Part shown: positions 1 through 5,608 of the stretch, one piece after another
How the letters are laid out: every line of letters begins with the position of its first letter
Numbering within the stretch: the first letter of the stretch is position 1
Notes under the pieces: generated by a model
The model's input: only the letters and a program-made list of their open reading frames with translations
Database searches by the model: none
What the model was told of the DNA's origin: nothing
Made by a program: the position numbers and the translations under genes
Assembly: GCA_030604165.1 (NCBI GenBank)
Contig: JAUVWK010000110.1
Location: 1-8,234, forward strand
Direction: 5' to 3'
Source of the DNA: Alphaproteobacteria bacterium
GTDB taxonomy: Bacteria; Pseudomonadota; Alphaproteobacteria; UBA828
DNA length: 8,234 bases

Positions 1-540
1 TGAACGCTCCGCCTCCTCCTCTTCGGGCTCTTCGGGCTCTTCGGGCTCTTCGGGCTCTTCGGGCTCTTCGGACTCTTCGGACTCTTCGGGTTCTTCGTGC
101 CCTTCTTCCTCGTATTCTTCGTCCTCGTCGTCCTCGTCGTAATCGTCGTCGTAGCTGGCGGGCTCGGACCTGCGAAGCACCTCGGAAACAGAGCCCCGCA
201 TGACCTTGACGCGCACGTCGGGCGCGATTTCGACGAGCAGATTATTGTCGCGTCCGACCTTCATCACCCGGCCGATGATGCCGCCGCCCGTCACCACGTC
301 GTCGCCGCGCCGGACCAGGTTCAGCATTTCCTTGTGCTGTTTTTGCTTGCGCTGCTGCGGCCGGATCAAAAGGAAATAGAAAACCACGAAAATCAGGATC
401 AACGGCAGAATCGACATCAACATGCCGCTGCCACCATCCTCTCCGCCCTCCCCGCCCACCTGATCCGGCTGGCATGCCGTCAGCCCTATCAGGACGAGCC
501 CGAGAGCGCCGAGCGCAGCCTTCCTCCGGGAAAATCGCAT
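1..540 (-). CDS. yajC: YajC, Sec translocon accessory subunit (3' end cut by window edge)
   Basis: YajC is a small inner-membrane protein associated with SecDF and the SecYEG translocon. The visible 180 codons run from ATG at 540 with no stop before base 1. Residues 40-61 form the hallmark membrane segment, with FYFLLIRPQQRK at its end, followed by the conserved cytoplasmic core (GDDVVTGGGIIGRV, residues 79-92). The start is supported by AGGAG six bases upstream of the ATG. Two features are unusual. Residues 1-23 look like a lipoprotein signal (RRK n-region, hydrophobic core, LTAC lipobox with Cys23). From residue 130 the protein becomes an Asp/Glu-rich tail, ending in PEE/SEE triplets encoded by a 9-bp tandem repeat. 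Canonical YajC is about 100-120 residues, so this one is long. A start at Met40 would remove the lipobox but lacks a well-placed Shine-Dalgarno. In related bacteria secD and secF normally follow; they would lie left of the window. Identity is certain from the core; lipidation is inferred. Confidence 0.95.
   Translation of the reverse strand, partial: MRFSRRKAALGALGLVLIGLTACQPDQVGGEGGEDGGSGMLMSILPLILIFVVFYFLLIRPQQRKQKQHKEMLNLVRRGDDVVTGGGIIGRVMKVGRDNNLLVEIAPDVRVKVMRGSVSEVLRRSEPASYDDDYDEDDEDEEYEEEGHEEPEESEESEEPEEPEEPEEPEEPEEEEAERS
19..90. repeat. 9-bp tandem repeat, eight copies, inside yajC
   Basis: The unit ctcttcggg repeats eight times in a row; copies six and seven (64-81) read ctcttcgga. 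The unit is a multiple of three and in frame with yajC, so on the minus strand it encodes PEE triplets, with SEE for the two variants. A ninth, degenerate copy (ttcttcgtg) follows at 91-99. Because it is in frame, copy-number change would lengthen or shorten the acidic tail without breaking the gene. Confidence 0.95.
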
Positions 541-544
541 TCCT

Positions 545-552
545 GTCTCCTG
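545..552 (-). promoter_or_regulatory. Ribosome binding site of yajC
   Basis: On the minus strand the sequence before the ATG reads CCAGGAGACAGGA. AGGAG sits six bases from the start codon. This supports initiation at 540, and therefore the N-terminus with the lipobox, over the internal Met40. Confidence 0.7.
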
Positions 553-592
553 GATAAGTGTTGGTTATTGGCGCGAAAAAAAATCGCTCCGC

Positions 593-621
593 ACGATATT
601 CGTAAATCTTCCCGCGGGCAA
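593..621 (-). promoter_or_regulatory. Candidate sigma70-type promoter for yajC
   Basis: Read on the minus strand, TTGCCC (616-621) is followed after exactly 17 bases by TATCGT (593-598). Each hexamer matches four of six consensus positions. Transcription would start near 585, leaving a leader of about 45 nt with a run of eight T's before the Shine-Dalgarno. This is a pattern match only, placed where a promoter is needed between divergent genes. Confidence 0.35.
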
Positions 622-642
622 ACGTTAATGCAGCCCGCGCCA

Positions 643-670
643 TTGACCGCCCAAGCCGTTGTGCTAGGGT
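643..670 (+). promoter_or_regulatory. Candidate sigma70-type promoter for the DUF815 ATPase gene
   Basis: TTGACC (643-648, five of six consensus positions) is followed after 16 bases by TAGGGT (665-670, three of six). Transcription would start near 677, about 34 nt before the ATG at 711. It lies back to back with the candidate yajC promoter, with the two -35 boxes about 21 bp apart, so the two could influence each other. Confidence 0.4.
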
Positions 671-710
671 CGGGCGCTTTTTTGGCCCCCCTCAATCGGT
701 CTTGCGAGAC

Positions 711-1589
711 ATGTCGGATCGCGATCTGGAACCGCTACTGCGTCGCGTCGCGGAAGCCTTGGAGCGGCTCTCGCCGCCGCAGGCCGGCCGCCTCGACCTC
801 GACGCCGCCGAGGGCTTCGTCTGGCATGCCGAGGGCGAGACCCTCGAAGCGGTTTTCGAGATCAATCGGATCGACCTCAGCCTGCTCAGGGGGATCGACC
901 GGGTGCGCGATATCCTGCTCGAAAATACGCTCCGCTTCGCCCAAGGTTTGCCCGCCAACAACGCCTTGCTCTGGGGCGCCCGCGGCATGGGCAAAAGCTC
1001 GCTGATCAAGGCCATTCACGCCGAGGTCAACGGCCAGACCAAGGGCAGCCTGGCGCTGATCGAGATCCACCGGGAGGAGATCCCGTCCCTGCCCCGCCTG
1101 CTTGCCCGGCTCGGCGGCGTCGACCGCCGATGTATCATGTTTTGCGACGACCTCTCGTTCGATGCCAAGGACACCACGTACAAATCTCTCAAGGCGGTGC
1201 TCGAAGGCGGCATCGAGGGCCGGCCAGACAACGTCGTCTTCTACGCCACCTCAAACCGGCGCCATCTGATGCCCCGCGACATGATCGAAAACGAACGCTC
1301 AACCGCGATTCGACCCGCGGAAGCGGTCGAGGAGGCCGTCTCGCTGTCCGATCGCTTTGGCCTTTGGCTCGGCTTTCATACCTGCGATCAAGGGGTCTTC
1401 CTCGAGATGGTGGAAGGCTATGTGCACTGGTACGGCATCGCCGTGCCGCCGGACGAGCTTCATGCCCGGGCGATCGAATGGAGCGTGACGCGCGGCGCGC
1501 GATCGGGGCGCGTGGCTTGGCAATTCGTGCAGGATCTCGCGGGCCGACTGGGCACGACGCTGGAACGAGCACCCGAAAAAAAACCCTAA
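711..1589 (+). CDS. DUF815 (COG2607) family predicted AAA-type ATPase
   Basis: This is a 292-residue P-loop ATPase of the DUF815 family, common in alphaproteobacteria and of unknown cellular role. Visible motifs are Walker A GARGMGKS (residues 89-96), Walker B IMFCDD (142-147) and a sensor-1-like ATSNRRHL (179-186). The segments LPANNALLWGARGMGKSSL and DRFGLWLGF are typical of the family, as is the C-terminal GRVAWQF stretch (267-272). There is no signal peptide or membrane segment, so it should be cytoplasmic. I chose ATG at 711; a TTG at 702 is in frame and adds three residues, but neither has a strong Shine-Dalgarno. The gene is transcribed away from yajC and converges on nlpD. An A8 run near the 3' end (1576-1583) encodes the Lys-rich end. 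Family assignment is confident; substrate and partner are unknown. Confidence 0.9.
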   Translation: MSDRDLEPLLRRVAEALERLSPPQAGRLDLDAAEGFVWHAEGETLEAVFEINRIDLSLLRGIDRVRDILLENTLRFAQGLPANNALLWGARGMGKSSLIKAIHAEVNGQTKGSLALIEIHREEIPSLPRLLARLGGVDRRCIMFCDDLSFDAKDTTYKSLKAVLEGGIEGRPDNVVFYATSNRRHLMPRDMIENERSTAIRPAEAVEEAVSLSDRFGLWLGFHTCDQGVFLEMVEGYVHWYGIAVPPDELHARAIEWSVTRGARSGRVAWQFVQDLAGRLGTTLERAPEKKP

Positions 1590-1593
1590 TACC

Positions 1594-1613
1594 AAGGGGC
1601 GGTCCGGCCCCTT
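1594..1613. terminator. Inverted repeat between convergent genes, probable terminator
   Basis: AAGGGGC (1594-1600) and GCCCCTT (1607-1613) form a 7-bp stem around a 6-base loop. It lies between the stop of the DUF815 gene (1589) and the stop of nlpD (1621). On the plus strand it is followed by TTGGCCTTTT. On the minus strand a run of eight T's begins about ten bases after the stem. Neither T tract is immediately adjacent to the stem, so it is imperfect as an intrinsic terminator, but it may serve both directions. Confidence 0.5.
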
Positions 1614-1620
1614 TGGCCTT

Positions 1621-2796
1621 TTACTGGCGCGCCAAATGCTTGAGCGGATTGAGCGCCTTGCCGTTCCGTCGAATCTCGAAATGGGCCTGCGGCTTCGTGA
1701 CGTTGCCGGTATTGCCGGCGCGCGAAATAATTTGGCCGCGCTTCACGATGTCGCCGCGCCGCACCAAAAGCCGGTCGTTATGCGCATAGGCGGTCATCCA
1801 GCCGCCCGCGTGGCGGATCAACAAGAGCTCGCCATAGCCCCGCAATTCGTTACCCGCGTAAGCCACGACCCCGTTTTCGGCGGCGTGGACAGGGCTGCCC
1901 CGCACAACCGCGATGTTGATGCCGTCATTGTGGGTGCCGCCCGCCTTGGCCCCGAAGGTCGAGACGACCTTTCCGTTCACCGGCCAGAGAAATTTTCCCC
2001 CCGCACGCTTCGGCGGCTTGGCCGGCAGGCTTTCGCGTACCGAAGGCGGTGGTTCCGGCGCCACCGCGCGCACGGCGACCACGCTCGCCGTTATCTTGTG
2101 CTCGGGCGCGATTGAAGCGCCGGTAACGGCGGCCACGGCACGGTTGCGCGGCGGCAACCGAAGGCGCTGTCCGATTTGCAGGCGATAGGGCGGTGGAATG
2201 CGGTTGGCACGCACCAAGGCGTTCATGTCCACGCCGTGGCGCCGCGAAACCCCATAGACCGTGTCGCCCGGCTGAACGGTATGGAAGCGTCCGGTCGGCA
2301 ACCTCAGCACCTGCCCCAGGGCGAGCTTGTAGGGCGGCTGCAGTCGATTCAGCACGATGATCTCGCGCACCGCCACCCGGTGCCGGCGCGATATGGCATA
2401 GACCGTATCGCCCCTCTGCGCCCGCACCGCCGCGATGGGCTGAACGACGAGCGGCGCGACGAGCGGCTTCACCAGCGGTTTCGGGACCGGCGCTCGTTGG
2501 ACCCTGACCGTTTGTCGGGCTTGAACAGGAGCCAGATGCACGACGGTGATCCGCGGCGGCTTGACCCGCGGCAAGGGCGGCTGATCCGGCACGATCTCCA
2601 TCACGGGTGCCGGTTTGACCGGCCCGCCCGCGTCCCCGTCCGCATCCAAGGCCGTCACCTGAATCGTTGGCGCCGGCCGGGCCGGTGGCGAGGCCGATTT
2701 GACGATGAGGGGCGCCGGCGCCTGGCTGCAGGCCGCGGCCACCAGGCCGAGCGCCAGGGCCGCGATCGTCGAATGGCGCCGGAGACCGCGATTCAT
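1621..2796 (-). CDS. nlpD: NlpD-like lipoprotein with two LysM domains and a degenerate LytM/M23 domain
   Basis: The 391-residue product is a probable envelope lipoprotein. Residues 1-23 are a signal peptide ending VAAAC (Cys23). A Pro/Val/Ala-rich linker of about 100 residues follows. Two LysM peptidoglycan-binding repeats come next (about 124-167 and 171-214; both contain GDTVY), then a second linker, then a peptidase M23/LytM domain (about 269-386). The LytM metal site is altered. The usual HxGxD is NDGIN (290-294), and the HxH motif reads QAH (370-372); His339 (YAH) and His372 remain. Loss of these zinc ligands is characteristic of NlpD/EnvC-type amidase activators, so it probably activates septal cell-wall amidases rather than cutting peptidoglycan itself. 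The start is ATG at 2796, overlapping the pcm stop as ATGA. An open frame continues upstream to 3153 but only inside pcm. surE-pcm-nlpD is also the order in E. coli. Confidence 0.92.
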   Translation of the reverse strand: MNRGLRRHSTIAALALGLVAAACSQAPAPLIVKSASPPARPAPTIQVTALDADGDAGGPVKPAPVMEIVPDQPPLPRVKPPRITVVHLAPVQARQTVRVQRAPVPKPLVKPLVAPLVVQPIAAVRAQRGDTVYAISRRHRVAVREIIVLNRLQPPYKLALGQVLRLPTGRFHTVQPGDTVYGVSRRHGVDMNALVRANRIPPPYRLQIGQRLRLPPRNRAVAAVTGASIAPEHKITASVVAVRAVAPEPPPSVRESLPAKPPKRAGGKFLWPVNGKVVSTFGAKAGGTHNDGINIAVVRGSPVHAAENGVVAYAGNELRGYGELLLIRHAGGWMTAYAHNDRLLVRRGDIVKRGQIISRAGNTGNVTKPQAHFEIRRNGKALNPLKHLARQ

Positions 2797-3443
2797 GCGC
2801 TTTTCGCCTCGTCCGGCATGCCGTCGACAAGCGGCACAAATCGCGTCGCCATCAAGGATTGCCGTGAAAACCCGCCCGCCTCGCGACGGACACAGACGAC
2901 CTCCTGGCCGTGATCTGCCGCCGCCAACGGCAGCACCATGACGCCGCCCTCGCTGAGTTGATCGGCGAGCGCGGCGGGAACGTCGGCGGACACCGCGGTC
3001 GCGATGATCCGGTCGAACGGCGCCTGCCCCGGCCAGCCCACGACGCCATCGCCCACTTGGACGACGATGTTGGCGAGCCGCAGCCGGCGGAAACGCGCCT
3101 CGGCCTCGACCGCCAGCGCCCGATGCCGCTCGATGGTGTAGAGCCGCCGGCAAAGATGCGCCAGTACGGCCGCTTGATAGCCCGAGCCGGTGCCGACCTC
3201 GAGCACCTTCATGCGCGGTCCCACGTCGAGCGCGACGGTCATGGCGGCCACCACGCGCGGCTGGCTAATGGTCTGGCCCGCGCCGATCGGCAGGGCGACG
3301 TTCTCGTACGCTTGATCGAGAAATGCCTCGGGCACGAACAGCTCCCGGGGCACGCGCTCGATGGCCGAGAGAACCGCCGTATCGGAGATGCCCTGGCGCC
3401 GGAGCTCGAGGATGAGCCGGATCTTGCGGACGTCGTCGTTCAA
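2793..3443 (-). CDS. pcm: Protein-L-isoaspartate O-methyltransferase
   Basis: Pcm methylates L-isoaspartyl residues formed by ageing of Asn and Asp, using S-adenosylmethionine, which starts their repair. The 216-residue protein is of normal family length. It shows the family signature GAGQTISQP (residues 54-62, with Ser60), the SAM-binding motif I LEVGTGSGYQ (81-90), an acidic residue after strand 2 (YTIERH) and FDRIIATA (143-150). The start is TTG at 3443. It shares a TTGA junction with the surE stop, no earlier in-frame start exists, and the product begins like its relatives (VRKIRLILELRRQGI). The Shine-Dalgarno is poor, which suggests translation is coupled to surE. It overlaps nlpD by four bases at its 3' end. 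It should be cytoplasmic. Confidence 0.95.
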   Translation of the reverse strand: MNDDVRKIRLILELRRQGISDTAVLSAIERVPRELFVPEAFLDQAYENVALPIGAGQTISQPRVVAAMTVALDVGPRMKVLEVGTGSGYQAAVLAHLCRRLYTIERHRALAVEAEARFRRLRLANIVVQVGDGVVGWPGQAPFDRIIATAVSADVPAALADQLSEGGVMVLPLAAADHGQEVVCVRREAGGFSRQSLMATRFVPLVDGMPDEAKSA

Positions 3444-4195
3444 GAAATCGTCTTGCTCAGTTGTTTCAGGGTGGGCTTGTGGGTCAGGTCCAAATGCAGT
3501 GGCGTCACCGCCACATAGCCGTCACTGATCGCACGAAGGTCGGTGCCGGGCGCCCCGGCATGGTTCTCCTTGCGGGTCATGCCGACCCAATAATACGGTC
3601 GGCCGCGCGGGTCAATGCGTTCTTCCAGCATGTCTTCGACCTCGTGCAGACCCTGTTTGCAGGCGCGAATGCCGGCGACCTTGTCGGGCGGCGTGTCGGG
3701 AAAGTTGACGTTCATGAGTATGTTGGCGGGCCAACCCTGGTCCATAAGGCAGCGCATGACCTTCGGGAGCCAGCGTTCCGCCGTCGGCCATCCGACCCGC
3801 TCTCCGTCCTCGTACACTTGACTGAAGGCGATCGCCGGCGCACCGAGCAGCATCGCCTCCATGGCCGCCGCCACCGTTCCCGAATAGGTCACGTCCTCAC
3901 CTATGTTGCTGCCCCGATTGACACCGGAAAGGACTAGCTCCGGCGGGTTCTTCACCAAAATCTTGTTAAATGCAAGATAAACACAGTCGGTGGGCGAGCC
4001 GTCGACGGCGTAGCGGCGCCGGGAAATGGGTCGAATTCGGAGCGGCCGGTGCAGGCTGAGCGAGTGCGCGGAGGCGCTTTGCTCGGTTTCGGGGGCCACC
4101 ACCCACACATCTTTTGACAACGCCCGCGCGGCCCGCTCCAAGACCTTGAGCCCGCGCGCCATCACGCCGTCGTCATTGGTGACCAGAATGCGCAT
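3440..4195 (-). CDS. surE: SurE 5'/3'-nucleotidase (survival protein)
   Basis: SurE is a metal-dependent phosphatase acting on nucleoside monophosphates, cytoplasmic, usually dimeric or tetrameric. The 251-residue product begins MRILVTNDDG; Asp8 and Asp9 are metal ligands. Further family motifs are APETEQSASAHSLS (34-47, with Ser40), GSPTDCV (66-72), SGVNRGSNIGEDVTYSGT (90-107, with Asn93) and a C-terminal SDGYVAVTPL. I chose ATG at 4195, 20 nt after the serS stop, with AAGGACC upstream. The frame stays open back to 4483, but that extension lies inside serS and has no SurE similarity. All expected metal-site residues are present. It is translated just ahead of pcm with a TTGA overlap, as in the surE-pcm pairs of many proteobacteria. 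Confidence 0.96.
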   Translation of the reverse strand: MRILVTNDDGVMARGLKVLERAARALSKDVWVVAPETEQSASAHSLSLHRPLRIRPISRRRYAVDGSPTDCVYLAFNKILVKNPPELVLSGVNRGSNIGEDVTYSGTVAAAMEAMLLGAPAIAFSQVYEDGERVGWPTAERWLPKVMRCLMDQGWPANILMNVNFPDTPPDKVAGIRACKQGLHEVEDMLEERIDPRGRPYYWVGMTRKENHAGAPGTDLRAISDGYVAVTPLHLDLTHKPTLKQLSKTIS

Positions 4196-4215
4196 GGCCC
4201 GAGCCTGGTCCTTGC

Positions 4216-5493
4216 CTAGGCGCCGCGTTCGATACGCTCGAGCCCGTTCATATAGGGCCGCAGCGCGTCCGGGACGGTCACGGAGCCGTCCGGGTTCTGA
4301 TAATTCTCGAGCACACCGACAAGGGTGCGGCCGACGGCAAGCCCGGAGCCATTGAGCGTATTGACGAAGCGCGTCGCCTTCTGACCGGCCGGGTAAAAGC
4401 GGGCCTTCATGCGCCGGGCCTGAAACTCGCCGCAATTCGAGCAACTCGAGATTTCCCGATAGCTGTTCTGCCCGGGCAACCAAACCTCGATGTCATAGGT
4501 CTTGCGCGCGGCAAATCCCATGTCGCCCGCGCACAGCAGCACCACCCGATAGGGCAGGCCGAGCCGTTTGAGCACCTCCTCGGCACACGACGTCATGCGC
4601 TCATGCTCGGCCTCGGACTGGTCGGGGTGCGCGATACTGACCAGTTCGACCTTGTTGAACTGGTGTTGGCGGATCATGCCGCGGGTGTCCTTTCCAGCGG
4701 CGCCGGCTTCGGCCCGAAAGCAGGGCGTATGGGCCGTCAACCGCTTCGGCAAGTCCGCTTCCTCAAGTATCTCGCCCGAGACCAGATTGGTCAGCGGCAT
4801 CTCCGCCGTCGGAATCAGCCAGTGATCGCTCGTGGTCTTGAACAGATCCTCGGCGAACTTGGGCAGGTTGCCGGTGCCAAAGGCGGCCTCGCCGCGCACC
4901 AGCAGCGGCGGCGCCATCTCGGTATAGCCGAACTCGCCCGTGTGGAGGTCGAGCATGAACCCGGCGAGCGCGCGCTCGAGCCGGGCGAGTGGGCCGCTCA
5001 GAACCACGAAGCGCGCGCCGGAGAGCTTGGCGGCGCGTTCGAAATCCATCATGCCGAGGCCCTCGCCAAGTTCGAAATGCTGCTTGGCTTGGCCCGCAAT
5101 CGACGGCTTGTCGCCCCACGTTCGGAGTTCGACGTTGGCGCTTTCGTCCAGACCGTCGGGCACGTCATCGGCCGGCAGGTTGGGCAAGGATTGCAGCACC
5201 GCATCGACGTCCGCGGCGGCCTCGCGCTCCTCTTGCTCGAAACAGTGCACCGCCTCCTTGAGAGCGCTCACTTCGGCCATCAGCGCGGCCGGGTCGTCGC
5301 CGCGGCCCTTGGCGGCGCCGATCGCCTTGGAGGTCTCGTTGCGGCGTTTTTGCAGCCCTTGAAACTCGGTCTGTAGCTTTCGCCGACGGCTGTCGAGGTC
5401 TTTGACCCGAGCGGCCGCCGGCGCGGCCCCGCGCCGCGCCAGCCCGGCGTCGAATTGATCGGGGTTTTCACGAATCCATTTGGCGTCGAACAT
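4216..5493 (-). CDS. serS: Seryl-tRNA synthetase
   Basis: SerS charges tRNA-Ser (and tRNA-Sec where present) with serine. The 425-residue class II enzyme is of normal length. Residues 1-110 form the tRNA-binding N-terminal arm, starting MFDAKWIRENPDQFDAGL and continuing into a charged, helical coiled-coil region rich in Lys, Arg and Glu. The catalytic core shows motif 1 around 180-197 (ending TEMAPPLLV), the serine-binding TAE (229-231), motif 2 FRAEAGAAGKDTRG (259-272) followed by RQHQF, and motif 3 NGSGLAVGRTLVGVLEN (381-397). The sequence is complete, with no missing catalytic residue seen. ATG at 5493 gives the standard MFD start. The 115-nt gap upstream (to tatC) has room for its own promoter; surE follows after 20 nt. 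It is an essential gene in this housekeeping cluster. Confidence 0.98.
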   Translation of the reverse strand: MFDAKWIRENPDQFDAGLARRGAAPAAARVKDLDSRRRKLQTEFQGLQKRRNETSKAIGAAKGRGDDPAALMAEVSALKEAVHCFEQEEREAAADVDAVLQSLPNLPADDVPDGLDESANVELRTWGDKPSIAGQAKQHFELGEGLGMMDFERAAKLSGARFVVLSGPLARLERALAGFMLDLHTGEFGYTEMAPPLLVRGEAAFGTGNLPKFAEDLFKTTSDHWLIPTAEMPLTNLVSGEILEEADLPKRLTAHTPCFRAEAGAAGKDTRGMIRQHQFNKVELVSIAHPDQSEAEHERMTSCAEEVLKRLGLPYRVVLLCAGDMGFAARKTYDIEVWLPGQNSYREISSCSNCGEFQARRMKARFYPAGQKATRFVNTLNGSGLAVGRTLVGVLENYQNPDGSVTVPDALRPYMNGLERIERGA

Positions 5494-5531
5494 TCGGGCG
5501 ATACCCGCGGTTACGTTCGGTTCGGTGGATC

Positions 5532-5553
5532 GAATAGTCGAAGAATGGTCGAA
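5532..5553. repeat. Tandem 11-bp near-repeat upstream of serS
   Basis: Two adjacent copies, gaatagtcgaa and gaatggtcgaa, differ at one base. On the minus strand they read TTCGACCATTC then TTCGACTATTC, ending about 39 bases before the serS ATG. They could be a paired binding site for a regulator, part of a promoter, or chance. Confidence 0.6.
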
Positions 5554-5568
5554 GACAAAGCGGCGCGG

Positions 5569-5587
5569 CGGCGCCCGGGCGGCGCCG
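5569..5587 (-). other. GC-rich hairpin in the tatC-serS gap
   Basis: CGGCGCC (5569-5575) and GGCGCCG (5581-5587) form a perfect 7-bp stem with a 5-base loop, about 21 nt past the tatC stop. It is not followed by a T run on the minus strand (the sequence continues GCCGCGCCGCTTTGTC), so it is not a standard intrinsic terminator. It may pause polymerase or protect the 3' end of the tat message, separating it from serS. Confidence 0.35.
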
Positions 5588-5608
5588 ACAATTCAAGCGG
5601 TCAATCGA

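Noticed and set aside
19..99. Possible CRISPR or other spacer-type array
   Set aside because: Units are 9 bp, contiguous without spacers, and in frame with yajC; it is a coding tandem repeat.
702..710. TTG start for the DUF815 ATPase
   Set aside because: It adds only three residues, and no Shine-Dalgarno precedes it; ATG at 711 is simpler.
97..1005. Long plus-strand open frame of 302 codons across yajC and into the ATPase gene
   Set aside because: It runs antisense to yajC, then in a different frame over the ATPase gene. Its translation is low-complexity and resembles no family; such frames are common in GC-rich DNA.
1925..2839. 304-codon minus-strand frame overlapping nlpD
   Set aside because: It is a shifted frame of nlpD with Gly/Arg/Ala-rich composition; the nlpD frame carries clear LysM and LytM domains.
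2797..3153. N-terminal extension of the NlpD frame to 510 residues
   Set aside because: The extension lies wholly inside pcm and lacks similarity; the ATG at 2796 gives a proper lipoprotein signal and an ATGA junction.
4196..4483. N-terminal extension of the SurE frame to 347 residues
   Set aside because: The added 96 residues overlap serS and have no SurE similarity; MRILVTNDDG is the standard start of the family.
4603..5376. 257-codon plus-strand frame antisense to serS
   Set aside because: It mirrors the serS coding sequence and shows no domain; serS is intact on the other strand.
5540..5567. Possible serS promoter TTGTCT, 16-base spacer, TATTCG on the minus strand
   Set aside because: Only four and three consensus matches, partly made of the 11-bp repeat; too weak to list as a feature.
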